DNA from: Halalkalicoccus sp. CG83
GTDB lineage: Archaea; Halobacteriota; Halobacteria; Halobacteriales; Halalkalicoccaceae
Direction of reading: 5' to 3'
Length of the DNA stretch: 64,000 nucleotides
Assembly (NCBI RefSeq): GCF_037081715.1
Contig: NZ_JAZDDH010000001.1
Location: forward strand, 2,512,199-2,576,198
How positions within the stretch are numbered: the first letter of the stretch is position 1; each line of letters starts with the position of its first letter. The notes below the pieces were generated by a model, which had not been told where the DNA came from, did not search any database, and saw nothing but the letters and a program-made list of their open reading frames with translations. Both the position numbers and the translations under genes were made by a program. Shown piece after piece: positions 17,711 to 25,874 of the stretch.

Positions 17711-18484
17711 CTATTCGTCTCCGAGGACGAACTCGAGACGTTCCCCATCACTTCCCTGCGTCCGTCGTCCCGTCACCGTCGCGCGGCCGATATCGGCCGT
17801 GTTCGAGACGTGCGTGCCCGCACACGCGGTCCTGTCGTACGCCTCTCCGGCCGCCGACCGGCGACCGTTCGGACCGCCGGACTCGGACTCGGACTCGTGC
17901 TCCGTTCCGATCTCGACGATCCGCACCTCGGTGATCGACTCGGGCAGGAGATCGAGACGGGTCCGCTTGGGATCGAGTTCGCGCTCCGCGCTCTCGCGCT
18001 CGAGCGTGTACCACCGCACCGGCCGACCCTCGTCGATCAGTTCGTTCAGCCGGCGTTCGACGTCGTCGAGGTCCCGTTCGTCGAACCGGGGATACCGACA
18101 GTCGAGGCGGGCGTGGTCCGCGTAGAGCTGGTTTCCGACCGTCGGCGCGTCGTACTCCGCGAGCAACAGCGCCGAGAGCAGGTGCTGGGCGGTGTGGTAG
18201 CGCATGTGTGCCAGACGGCGCTCCCAGTCGAGTTCACCACGGACGGTCGTCCCGGGCTCGGGGACTTCGCCCTCGAGCGTGTGGTGGATCACGTTCCGTC
18301 CCTGCACGTCGACGACGCGGGCGCGGCCTCCGTCCGTTCGGAGGACGCCGGTATCGTGGGGCTGGCCGCCGCCCGTCGGGTAGAAGTGGGTTCGATCGAG
18401 GACGACGCGCTCGCCGTCGGCGCGCTCGACCGTCGCCTCGAACGTTCTGACCGTCGAGTCCTCGAGGTAGAGCGGTTCGGTCAC
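17711..18484 (-). CDS. alaX: Alanyl-tRNA editing protein AlaX
   Basis: A 257-residue trans-editing protein that hydrolyses mischarged Ser-tRNA(Ala) or Gly-tRNA(Ala). The four zinc ligands are visible in HTAQH (about residue 97) and CAGTH (about residue 218), and the GGGQPHDTG loop near residue 38 is the conserved N-terminal AlaRS-like region. The length fits AlaX-M type proteins, with a Ser/Glu-rich insertion (EHESESESGG) before the CAGTH motif. The start is a GTG at 18484, close to the divergent HD gene. Confidence 0.88.
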   Translation of the reverse strand: MTEPLYLEDSTVRTFEATVERADGERVVLDRTHFYPTGGGQPHDTGVLRTDGGRARVVDVQGRNVIHHTLEGEVPEPGTTVRGELDWERRLAHMRYHTAQHLLSALLLAEYDAPTVGNQLYADHARLDCRYPRFDERDLDDVERRLNELIDEGRPVRWYTLERESAERELDPKRTRLDLLPESITEVRIVEIGTEHESESESGGPNGRRSAAGEAYDRTACAGTHVSNTADIGRATVTGRRTQGSDGERLEFVLGDE

Positions 18485-18602
18485 GGGGGGTGTACTCGTT
18501 CGACGCGCATAAGCGTCGATGCCGTCGACGAGGGATCGGAGGGAAACGGCCGCCGTCCCGTCGTAACGCTAAAGAGTAAAACAGACCTCTTCGTAGTTAA
18601 CA

Positions 18603-18647
18603 ATGAACGACGACACGGATCTGCGGAGGCGGTTCTATGGGCGTTGA
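18603..18647 (+). CDS. Candidate 14-residue leader ORF overlapping the HD gene start
   Basis: ATG at 18603 begins MNDDTDLRRRFYGR and stops at TGA 18645-18647, eight bases inside the next gene. A TATA-like stretch (gagtaaaac) lies about 27 bp before this ATG, which suggests that the mRNA starts here. The Shine-Dalgarno GGAGG (18625-18629) of the main gene lies inside this ORF. It may couple translation of the HD protein, or simply be transcribed leader sequence. Confidence 0.3.
   Translation: MNDDTDLRRRFYGR
18625..18629 (+). promoter_or_regulatory. Shine-Dalgarno site deciding the HD gene start
   Basis: GGAGG lies 7 nt before the ATG at 18637. It favours initiation there on a leadered mRNA and not at the upstream ATG at 18603. 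Confidence 0.55.
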
Positions 18648-19329
18648 AATCAAGGAGACGCCCGTCTCCGACGCCGAGTTCGAGTCGATGAAGCGGTTCG
18701 TCTACGAGTACCTCGACGCGAGCGTCAAGAACGAGGACGAGGGGGGCCGGATGCGATGGTACCCGTGGCACTCCGCGGAGTACCGCTTCAACCACACGCT
18801 GAACGTCCTCTCGCTCGCGACGGAGATCGCCCGCAAGGAGGGAGCTGACGTCGACGTGGTCCGGGTCGCGACGCTGTTTCACGACGTCGCCAAACTCGAC
18901 GCCGACCAGGACGTCCACGCCGAGGAGGGCGCGCGCGTCGCCCGCGAGTACCTCTCCTCGCGAACGTCGGTCCCCGGGTCGTTCATCGACCGGGTATGTA
19001 ACGCGATCGAGGCCCACTCCCACCAGGGCGAACTGGACGCCGTCTCGCTCGAGGCGCGCTGTCTCATCGAGGCCGACCTGCTCGATAAGGTCGGCGCGAA
19101 CGGCACCGCGCTGATGCTGCTTCGCATGGGCTACGAGGCCCGAACGCACATGGACGCCGCGACGATCGTCGACCGGGTGTACGAACGCGGAAAGGAGGCG
19201 GTCTCGCGCGTCGAGAGCGACACCGCACGGAGCATGGCCCACGAGCGGCTCAAGCGGGTGCGCTGGTTTCGCGAGTGGCTCGAGAGCGAGGTGCCCGAGA
19301 TGGACTGCGAGCCGCCCGAGGGGCTATAG
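18637..19329 (+). CDS. HD domain metal-dependent phosphohydrolase
   Basis: A 230-residue protein with an HD domain: His in FNHTLNVLSLA (about residue 50), the HD pair in ATLFHDVAKLDAD (about residue 82), a further His in VHAEEGARVAREYL and EAHSHQGELDA. The C-terminal part carries DLLDKVGANGTAL, where the Asp closes the metal site. Such proteins hydrolyse nucleotides or nucleotide second messengers; the substrate is not evident. It overlaps the 3' end of the convergent LysE gene by 6 bp. Confidence 0.85.
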   Translation: MGVEIKETPVSDAEFESMKRFVYEYLDASVKNEDEGGRMRWYPWHSAEYRFNHTLNVLSLATEIARKEGADVDVVRVATLFHDVAKLDADQDVHAEEGARVAREYLSSRTSVPGSFIDRVCNAIEAHSHQGELDAVSLEARCLIEADLLDKVGANGTALMLLRMGYEARTHMDAATIVDRVYERGKEAVSRVESDTARSMAHERLKRVRWFREWLESEVPEMDCEPPEGL

Positions 19330-19971
19330 CGTCACGGCCGCCCGGTAGAGAAACAGCAGGCCGAACCCCGCGAGCACCGCGGCGCTCGCGCCCGCGACCA
19401 GCGGCGCGAACCCGTCGATCCGTCGGCCGAGCGCGACCAGCGTCGCGGGAAACGCCGTGATCCAGAGCGCGATCCCGGCGAAGAAGCCGACGACGATGGC
19501 GACGCTCCCCGTCGAGACCGCGATCGTCCCCGCGGCGGGCACCGTGAACGCGAGGCTGCCGGAATCGAGCAGCGTCACGCCGACCGTGAGCCACCAGAGG
19601 ACCTGATACGGGTTGGTGAGCGAGAGTACGAACGTCCGTCGAAACCCCCTCGAGGGGCCGGCCTCGCGACCGCCGAACGACTCGCGGGCGCTCCTGGCGG
19701 CGTCGAGCGCGAAGTAGAGCATGAGAACGCCGCCGACGCCGGTCATCACTGCCCGCAGCGTCGGGGCGTCCCGCAGCACGGTCGCGACGCCGGCGAGCGC
19801 GACGAGGAGGAAGCAGGCGTCGGCGCTCATCGCGCCCAGTCCGGCTCGAAATCCCGCGATCCACCCTCGGACGGCGCTCTCCTCGGCGATGACGGCGTTC
19901 ATCGGTCCCGGCGGCGCCGCGAGCGAGAGCCCGAGCACGACGCCGGCGACGGCTGCGACGATCGACGACAC
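19324..19971 (-). CDS. LysE family export transporter
   Basis: A 215-residue membrane protein with six hydrophobic segments. It carries the LysE/RhtB opening AAPPGPMNAVIAEE, GAMSADACFLLVAL in the second helix region and FVLSLTNPYQVLWW, where NP is the family signature. It probably exports amino acids or related small solutes. I chose the GTG at 19971 (MSSIVAAV in relatives) because a TATA-like ATTTTTGG lies about 28 bp upstream. TTG/GTG codons at 19998 and 19995 would add a basic stretch that looks non-coding. Confidence 0.85.
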   Translation of the reverse strand: MSSIVAAVAGVVLGLSLAAPPGPMNAVIAEESAVRGWIAGFRAGLGAMSADACFLLVALAGVATVLRDAPTLRAVMTGVGGVLMLYFALDAARSARESFGGREAGPSRGFRRTFVLSLTNPYQVLWWLTVGVTLLDSGSLAFTVPAAGTIAVSTGSVAIVVGFFAGIALWITAFPATLVALGRRIDGFAPLVAGASAAVLAGFGLLFLYRAAVTL

Positions 19972-20030
19972 GTATCGTCGTCGACCGCGAACCACCAAAA
20001 ATCGCGCGCCAGCGGGCGGTGCGTCGTCGC

Positions 20031-20675
20031 CTACAGCGGAAGCAACGAGACGCCGATCGCGTGCTCGAGGACGACGTCCGCGGCGAACAGGAGGAACACC
20101 GCCGCGGAACAGAAGTAGAGATAGCGCTTCCCGTCGTACGCCTCCAACCGATGGGCGAACCGATCGAAGAAGTACGCGTTCACGAGGCTCACGGGCACGA
20201 TCGCCAGCATCTCACCCAGCCAGATCGCCGACCCTTCGGCGTACCGGGCCGCGAGCCCGATGGTGACGATCTGGGTCTTGTCGCCGAACTCGCCGAGCGC
20301 CATCACCGAGAACGAGGGGACGAACCCGGCCAGCCGACCGCCGTCGCCGACGTCGATATCAGGGAGCAGCCCGCCGTCCGTCGCAGTCGATGTGCCCTTC
20401 TCGGGCGCCGAGTAGATCAGGAGCGCCGCGAACGCGACGAACAGCGCGGCGGTCGCGGCGTCGAGGTACAGCTTCGGGAGCGCCCCTTGAAGCGCCTGGC
20501 CGAGCGCGATCTCGAGAACCGTCCAGCCGCCGAACGCACAGCTGGCGCCGGCGACGACGACGAGCGGGTGGAACCTCGTCGCAAGTCCGGCGATGACGAA
20601 CTGTCCCTTCTCGCCGGGAAGCGCGAACAGCTGTGCGGCGAAGGCGATCACCAGCACCTCGACCCAGCCCGTCAT
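20031..20675 (-). CDS. TMEM165/GDT1 family cation transporter
   Basis: A 214-residue membrane protein with two homologous halves of three helices, as in the UPF0016/GDT1 family of Ca2+/Mn2+ transporters. The second half has the canonical motif EFGDKTQI. The first half has GEKGQF in place of ExGDKT, so one of the two ion-binding Asp residues is missing. It is probably an exporter of Mn2+ or Ca2+. Its ATG overlaps the stop codon of a 41-residue ORF upstream (ATGA), which suggests coupled translation. Confidence 0.85.
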   Translation of the reverse strand: MTGWVEVLVIAFAAQLFALPGEKGQFVIAGLATRFHPLVVVAGASCAFGGWTVLEIALGQALQGALPKLYLDAATAALFVAFAALLIYSAPEKGTSTATDGGLLPDIDVGDGGRLAGFVPSFSVMALGEFGDKTQIVTIGLAARYAEGSAIWLGEMLAIVPVSLVNAYFFDRFAHRLEAYDGKRYLYFCSAAVFLLFAADVVLEHAIGVSLLPL

Positions 20676-20797
20676 GCGTCCTCGACCCCGGTCTCCGCTT
20701 CGTTTCTCGATCCGGGAGGATAGGGCGGCTCCTCGGCTCGTTCGGGACGAGGGGTCGTCTCGAGGCGCTCCTCCGGTGCGTCGCTCGACATCTCCAT
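20672..20797 (-). CDS. 41-residue acidic protein coupled to the GDT1 transporter gene
   Basis: ATG at 20797 opens MEMSSDAPEERLETTPRPER and runs to TGA at 20672-20674, which overlaps the GDT1 start by 4 nt. The peptide is acidic and Pro/Glu-rich (composition typical of haloarchaeal proteins) with no hydrophobic segment or Cys motif. A TATA-like TTTAGT lies about 20 bp before its ATG, so it would be the first gene of the transcript. No family is recognised. Confidence 0.5.
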   Translation of the reverse strand: MEMSSDAPEERLETTPRPERAEEPPYPPGSRNEAETGVEDA

Positions 20798-20873
20798 CGG
20801 ATTAGAGTTGACTAAAGCGTATGTATTCTTCGTCTAACCCAGGGCGGCGCGCTACCATGCTGCGGAGGGTCGT

Positions 20874-22064
20874 TCAGATCCCCTTCCCCATCAGGTGGCT
20901 CCGGAGGACGTCCGCGTCCTTGTTCGCGCTCGCGGTGTTGAGCAACACGACGGTGTCGTCCCCGTCGAACGCGCCCTCCGCCGCGAGCGTCCACGCGCCG
21001 CTCGCGGCGGCCGCAGGGGTCGCGCCCATCTCCAATCCCTCGCCCTTCGAGACGGCGATCGCGCTCTCGAGGATCTCCTCGTCGTCCGTCGCAACGGCGC
21101 CGCCTCCCGACTCGCGCAGCGCCTCCAGGATCAGCGGGCTCGCCCCGGGGTCGGGGATCTCGATCCCGCCGCAGATGGTGTCGGGGGTCTCCCAGGGCTC
21201 GTGGCGGCCGCGGCCCGCCTCGAACGCCTCGACGATCGGCGCACAGCCCGAGGCTTGGGCGGCGTACATCGCCGGCAGCCCGTCGATCAGATCCAGATCG
21301 CGGAGCTCCTTCGCCCCCTTGTGCATCCCGACGAGCCCGACGCCGCCGCCCGTCGGATAGACGACGGCGTCCGGCACCTCCCAGTCGAGCTGTTCGACGA
21401 TCTCGTAGAGCATCGTCTTCTTGCCCTCGTGGCGATACGGCGTGACGAACGTCCCGACGGAGTACCACTCCTCCTCGGCCATCGCGTCGGCGTAGGCCGC
21501 GCCCGCGTCGTCGATCCGCCCGCCGACGACCGTCATGTCGCCGCCGTGGACGTTCACCATCGCCTTGTTGGTGTGGTTCGAGCGCGCGGGCAGGAAGACG
21601 TGGGCGTCGACCCCCGCACGCGCCGCGTACGCCGCGGCGGCCTGGCCCGCGTTGCCCGCCGAGGCGAGCGCGACGTCGCTCGCGCCGTGTTCGCGCGCCG
21701 CCGTCAGCGCGACCGTCTGACCGCGGTCCTTGAAGCTCCCCGTCGGGTTCCGGCCCTCGTCCTTGATCACCACGCGCTCGACGCCGAGTTCGTCGGCCAT
21801 CCCCGGGCAGTCGACCAGCGGGGTCGCCCCCTCGTCCATCGTCACCGCGGCCTCCCGGGGGAAGGGCAACAGCTCCTCGTAGCGCCACATCGACTCGAAC
21901 GGTCGTTCGTCGAAGGTCCCGTGATCGACCTCGATCGCGTCGTACTCGTAGGTCGGGTCGAGGATCCCCCCGCAGCCGGGACAGCGGTGGGTCGCCACCT
22001 CAGGGTCGAAGCGCCCGTCGCAGTCGACGCACGTCAGCCCGGCGAACGCGGCCGTCGTTTCCAT
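20874..22064 (-). CDS. thrC: Threonine synthase
   Basis: A 396-residue PLP enzyme that converts O-phosphohomoserine to threonine. An N-terminal zinc-ribbon-like segment (LTCVDCDGRF, HRCPGCGG) precedes the fold-type II core. The PLP lysine is in NPTGSFKDRG (about residue 88), the phosphate loop is VYPTGGGVGL, and TGGGVG and ASANKDADV are also conserved. I chose the ATG at 22064, since residues encoded upstream do not resemble the family. It is transcribed divergently from the flavoprotein gene at 22178. Confidence 0.92.
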   Translation of the reverse strand: METTAAFAGLTCVDCDGRFDPEVATHRCPGCGGILDPTYEYDAIEVDHGTFDERPFESMWRYEELLPFPREAAVTMDEGATPLVDCPGMADELGVERVVIKDEGRNPTGSFKDRGQTVALTAAREHGASDVALASAGNAGQAAAAYAARAGVDAHVFLPARSNHTNKAMVNVHGGDMTVVGGRIDDAGAAYADAMAEEEWYSVGTFVTPYRHEGKKTMLYEIVEQLDWEVPDAVVYPTGGGVGLVGMHKGAKELRDLDLIDGLPAMYAAQASGCAPIVEAFEAGRGRHEPWETPDTICGGIEIPDPGASPLILEALRESGGGAVATDDEEILESAIAVSKGEGLEMGATPAAAASGAWTLAAEGAFDGDDTVVLLNTASANKDADVLRSHLMGKGI

Positions 22065-22177
22065 ACCCGTGGCTTGCCGGCGGACGCCTAATGTCTTCGG
22101 TGACGAGGACGTTCGAGGGACGAGCCGGAGACCGTCGAACCCGCCAGAGGTTTGGCGGTCGGCTCCCAACCGCGCTC

Positions 22178-23440
22178 ATGGACGCGTCCGTCGTGGTCGT
22201 CGGTGGGGGACTGGCGGGGCTGGTCGCGGCCCGCCGGCTCGGGAGCCGCGGTGCGGAGGTAACGCTGCTCGAGCGCGAAGCCGAGGTCGGCGGCCGGGTC
22301 CGCTCGACCCACGAGGACGGCTACACGTTCGACCGGGGCTTTCAGGTGCTGTTCACCGCCTACCCGACCGCCCGCCGTGAACTCGACTACGACGCCCTCG
22401 ACCTGCGACGGTTCAAGCCTGGCGCGGTGCTCGCCCGGCCCGGAAGCCGCTCGGTCCTCTCGGACCCGCTTCGCGATCCGAGGGCGCTCGCGGAGTCGAC
22501 GGTCAACACCGAGGTGTCGACGCTCGACAAGCTCCGGACGCTCGCGCTTCGCCGCCGGCTCTCGGGCGTCGATCCCGAGACACTCTTCGACGGCGGCGAC
22601 CAGACGATCCGGGCGGCGCTGCTCGAACGCGGCTTCTCCGAGCGGTTCGTCGAGAACTTCGCCGCGCCCTTCTACGGCGGGATCACGCTCGATCGCTCGC
22701 TCTCGAGTTCGGCGGCGACGTTCGACTACACCTTCACGATGCTCGCGCGCGGGGAGATCGCCGTCCCCGCGGAGGGGATGGGCGCGATCAGCCGACAGCT
22801 CGCCGGCGCCGCCCGGGAGGCCGGCGCGGCGATCGAGACCGGACGAGCGGTCGACTCCGTCGAGGGAGACGGCGAGGGAGCGACCGTCGTCGCCGGCGAC
22901 GAGACCCTCGCTCCCGACGCGGTCGTCGTCGCGACCGACCCGCGCACTGCCCGCGAACTCACCGGCGTCGGGTCGATCCCGACCGAGGCGCGCGGCTGTG
23001 TCACCCAGTGGTACGCCTTCGACGGCGAACTCGACGCGGGTCGACGGCTGCTGCTCAACGCCGACGGGGAGACGCCGAACCACGTCGTCGACCACACCGC
23101 CGTCGCTCCGGAGTACGCGCCCGACGGCGAGACGCTGTTGAGCGCGACGTTCCTCGGCGAACCGGACGAGAGCGACGAGGAGCTCGCTGCACGGACCCGC
23201 GAGGCGCTCTCCTCGTGGTACCCCGCACGCTCCCTCGAGTCGCTCTCCCCGCTGCACACCGACCGGATCCCGTTCGCACAGTTCGTCCAACCGCCCGGCT
23301 TCTACAGGGAACGTCCCGACGTACGCGCGCCGTCGGGGCCGGTCTACCTCGCGGGCGATTACGTCGAGTGGTCGGCGATCCAGGGCGCGATGGAGGGCGG
23401 TGCGCGCGCGGCTGACGCGGTCGTCGAAGACGTCGAGTGA
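22178..23440 (+). CDS. NAD(P)/FAD-dependent oxidoreductase (phytoene desaturase/amine oxidase-like)
   Basis: A 420-residue flavoprotein. The dinucleotide fold VVVVGGGLAGLVAARRL and the following EREAEVGGRVRS mark the amine oxidase/phytoene desaturase superfamily. The substrate-domain segment FAAPFYGGITLDRSLSSSA and the C-terminal FAD motif VYLAGDYVEWSAIQGAMEGG are also present. Related haloarchaeal proteins act in carotenoid or prenyl-lipid metabolism, but no crt genes are adjacent, so the substrate remains open. The ATG at 22178 begins exactly at the Rossmann fold. Confidence 0.88.
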   Translation: MDASVVVVGGGLAGLVAARRLGSRGAEVTLLEREAEVGGRVRSTHEDGYTFDRGFQVLFTAYPTARRELDYDALDLRRFKPGAVLARPGSRSVLSDPLRDPRALAESTVNTEVSTLDKLRTLALRRRLSGVDPETLFDGGDQTIRAALLERGFSERFVENFAAPFYGGITLDRSLSSSAATFDYTFTMLARGEIAVPAEGMGAISRQLAGAAREAGAAIETGRAVDSVEGDGEGATVVAGDETLAPDAVVVATDPRTARELTGVGSIPTEARGCVTQWYAFDGELDAGRRLLLNADGETPNHVVDHTAVAPEYAPDGETLLSATFLGEPDESDEELAARTREALSSWYPARSLESLSPLHTDRIPFAQFVQPPGFYRERPDVRAPSGPVYLAGDYVEWSAIQGAMEGGARAADAVVEDVE

Positions 23441-23462
23441 CGGCCGAGGCGCCCTCGGACGC

Positions 23463-24140
23463 TCAGAGCATGGCGCGGAACTCCGCGAGCGGCGGGAACC
23501 ACAGCGTCTCATCGGCGTCCTCGTCGCGAACGATCGGTCGGTACTCGCCCGGCTCGGCGAGCAGCGGCGAGCGAAACCGGCGCCTCCGCGAGACGTCGGT
23601 TCCGGGGGCCAGTCGGGTGAACGCCGGCAGGACGAGCGCCCGGCCGCCGGGGACGGCGGGACCGACGAGATAACAGGGGCGCTTTCGGCCCTCGATCGTG
23701 ATCGCCGGGTGTTCGTGACCGATCACGTACAGCGACGCGTCCGCGTCCGGGAGCTCGTGGCCGTGGGTGACCAGCGCCTCGCCGACGGCGTGTTCGGGAG
23801 CGGTCTCGAGCAGCGAGCCGAGCATCGTGTCGTGGTTGCCCTCGACGGCGACCAGCGCCGCGCCGGCCTCGGCGACGCCTTCCTCGATCGCGGCGAGGGT
23901 TCGCTCGACCGACCACGGAACCCGGTCGAACGAGTGGAGCAGGTCACCGGCGACGACCACCTCCTCGGGGTCGAACCGCTCGAGCAGCCGTTCCAGACGG
24001 TCGAGAACGTCCGCACGCTCGCCCAGCGGGAGATCGACGTTCGAGGCGCGATCCCGGCCCAGATGGACGTCCGCGAGGACGAGCGCTCCCGTGTCCGGAA
24101 AGAAGACGGCACGATCGTGGAAGACGGCCTCCTCGAGCAC
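23463..24140 (-). CDS. Metallophosphoesterase
   Basis: A 225-residue calcineurin-like phosphoesterase. All five motifs are visible: LADVHLG (DxH), VVAGDLLHSFD (GDxxH-like), EGNHDTM (GNHD), THGHEL (GH) and GHEHPAI (GHxH). This subfamily (often annotated SbcD-like or MPE in archaea) may act on nucleic acids or nucleotides. The start is uncertain: GTG at 24140 (MLEEAVF) is chosen, but a TTG at 24146 would add two residues. It converges with the flavoprotein gene with a 22-bp gap. Confidence 0.83.
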   Translation of the reverse strand: MLEEAVFHDRAVFFPDTGALVLADVHLGRDRASNVDLPLGERADVLDRLERLLERFDPEEVVVAGDLLHSFDRVPWSVERTLAAIEEGVAEAGAALVAVEGNHDTMLGSLLETAPEHAVGEALVTHGHELPDADASLYVIGHEHPAITIEGRKRPCYLVGPAVPGGRALVLPAFTRLAPGTDVSRRRRFRSPLLAEPGEYRPIVRDEDADETLWFPPLAEFRAML

Positions 24141-24262
24141 GGGCAATCACTCGGCGGCTCGGGCCATGAGGCTGTCGGGTTTACGCCATCGTTCCAGGGA
24201 TCGGGCCATTGCGGGTGGGCCGTCGGATCGCGCGAGGGCCGACCGAACCCGGGAGTCACTGC

Positions 24263-24886
24263 TCACGAGGTGGCCGGCGCCGTCGCCTCGCCCTCCCGGT
24301 CGGCGGCGTGGGCGTGTGCGGTCGTGTAGGCGTCGCGAACCCGCCGGAACGTCTCGGGATCGCCACCCTGGTCGGGGTGAACGCGTTTGACCTTCTGGCG
24401 GTAGGCCGAGCGGATCTCGCTCTCCGTGGCGTCGGTCTCGAGCCCCAGAAGCGCGAACGCGGCGGTCGTCTCCCCGTCGTCGGCCCTCGTGGTCAACTCG
24501 GGCGTCTCGAACGGGAGGCGTCGTCCGAGGTGAATGCTCGGCATCTCGTGTTCGACCAGTACGGCGTAGGTGTCGCTGGCCTCGATCCGGAAGTACGCGC
24601 GGGCGTCGAACGTGATCGCCACGTCACGTCGGGGGAGGTAGAAAGCGACCGGCTGGCCGTTCAGATCGTAGTCCTCGACGAACTCCTCGCCGATGGCCCG
24701 CAGATAGTGACGGATCTCCGTGCCTTTTCGGCTCGTGGCGTTCACGCCGCCGTCCGTCCGCTCGTCGTCGGGGAAGAGTCGCGATCCGATCACGAAGACC
24801 GCGGCGATGACGACGCCGATGGCTAGCCCGACGAGGACGCCGACGACCAGCCACCAGGGGAGGACCAACACGGGATCCGACTGCAC
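24263..24886 (-). CDS. Membrane-anchored J-domain protein
   Basis: A 207-residue protein. An N-terminal transmembrane helix (WWLVVGVLVGLAIGVVIAAV, residues about 10-30) is followed by a middle domain of about 100 residues and then a C-terminal J domain: LLGLETDATESEIRSAYRQKVKRVHPDQGGDPETF, with the essential HPD motif. J domains stimulate the ATPase of Hsp70/DnaK; here the co-chaperone would be held at the membrane with the J domain in the cytoplasm. The start is the GTG at 24886, with a T-rich box (CTTTAT) about 25 bp upstream; an open frame continues further upstream but is unlike the family. Confidence 0.8.
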   Translation of the reverse strand: MQSDPVLVLPWWLVVGVLVGLAIGVVIAAVFVIGSRLFPDDERTDGGVNATSRKGTEIRHYLRAIGEEFVEDYDLNGQPVAFYLPRRDVAITFDARAYFRIEASDTYAVLVEHEMPSIHLGRRLPFETPELTTRADDGETTAAFALLGLETDATESEIRSAYRQKVKRVHPDQGGDPETFRRVRDAYTTAHAHAADREGEATAPATS

Positions 24887-24930
24887 GCTCCGGCGTAGGG
24901 GATCGACGATAAAGAAGGTTCCCGACCGAG

Positions 24931-25683
24931 TCAGCCGATGTAGCGCAGGTCGTCGTCGGTCGGGACGTTCTGGTTCTCGATCTCCTGCATCCGCTCGACG
25001 ACGTCCTCCATCTCGTCGGCGCGCTCCTCGAGCTGGGTGAGGTCGACGTCGAGCCCGAGCAGCTCCTCGAGGACGCCCAGCACCGCCTGAGCGCTCTTGG
25101 GATCGACGAGGTAGCCGCTGGTCTCTCCCATCAGACACGCCGCCTCGAAGCCACGCCGGCCGCCCAGCCCCACGAGCAGGCCGCTGATCCCGACGATGCC
25201 GCCCTCGGGCTCGTTCTCGCGGAACTCGACGCCCGCGTCCTCGAGGGTCTCGATCAGCGATTCGTCGGTGGCCGCCCCGAGGACGGCGTGGTCCTCGACG
25301 AGCTCGCCGGTTGGGATCCCGCCGAGCGCGAACACGCGCTCGACGCCGGTCTCCTCGGCGGCGTCGAGGACGGCGTCGGCGATACGGTAGTGGCCGATGC
25401 CGCTCGCGGCCTGCTGGTCGCCCGTGAGCACGAGCAGGTCCCGGCCGTCGGTGGGGACGTGGTGGAGCTCGACGGAGACCAGTTCGGCCAGCCCGGACTC
25501 GTCGACGCTCACCTGTGGCGGGAGGTGTTCGGAGTAGAGCCGCCGGATCGGTTCGCCCTCGCGTTCCTCGATCAGCTGTTCGGCGACGAGGGTGCCGACG
25601 TGCCCGACGCCGGGGAGCCCCTCGATCAGCACCGGCTCGTCGAGTTCGGGCTCGGCGAGTACCTCGACCTCTACGTCGTCCAT
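24931..25683 (-). CDS. Proteasome assembly chaperone family (PAC2) protein
   Basis: A 250-residue protein of the PAC2 family, the archaeal relatives of proteasome assembly chaperone PbaB. Features: DEPVLIEGLPGVGHVGTLVAEQLIEE, the DLLVLTGDQQA strand, VFALGGIPTGE, and GGIVGISGLLVGLGGRRGFEAACLMGETSGYLVD. The last 45 residues are an acidic helix, probably a coiled coil. The gene follows nop10 by 4 bp in a translation-related operon, a frequent archaeal arrangement. Confidence 0.88.
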   Translation of the reverse strand: MDDVEVEVLAEPELDEPVLIEGLPGVGHVGTLVAEQLIEEREGEPIRRLYSEHLPPQVSVDESGLAELVSVELHHVPTDGRDLLVLTGDQQAASGIGHYRIADAVLDAAEETGVERVFALGGIPTGELVEDHAVLGAATDESLIETLEDAGVEFRENEPEGGIVGISGLLVGLGGRRGFEAACLMGETSGYLVDPKSAQAVLGVLEELLGLDVDLTQLEERADEMEDVVERMQEIENQNVPTDDDLRYIG

Positions 25684-25687
25684 GCCC

Positions 25688-25870
25688 TCACTCGCGGCTC
25701 CGGCGCTTAAGAGCGCGTCGGTACTCGCCGTAGGGGTCCTCGGGGTTGAACGGCGCCGGCGCGCTGTTCACCGCTTTCGCGCCGCAGTCTGGACAGCTCG
25801 GAGAGAGGGTGTACACCGGGCGGTCGTGGCGCGCACGCCACGCCAAACAGATCCGGATGTCGGACTTCAT
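25688..25870 (-). CDS. nop10: RNA-protein complex protein Nop10
   Basis: A 60-residue protein of the H/ACA ribonucleoprotein that guides pseudouridine formation in rRNA, where it binds Cbf5. It begins MKSDIRICLAWRARHDRPVYTLS and has SCPDCGAKAVNSAP. Only one CxxC knuckle is present (CPDC) plus a single Cys near residue 8, as in other haloarchaeal Nop10. It lies 4 bp downstream of the aIF2-alpha gene. Confidence 0.93.
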   Translation of the reverse strand: MKSDIRICLAWRARHDRPVYTLSPSCPDCGAKAVNSAPAPFNPEDPYGEYRRALKRRSRE

Positions 25871-25874
25871 CGCG

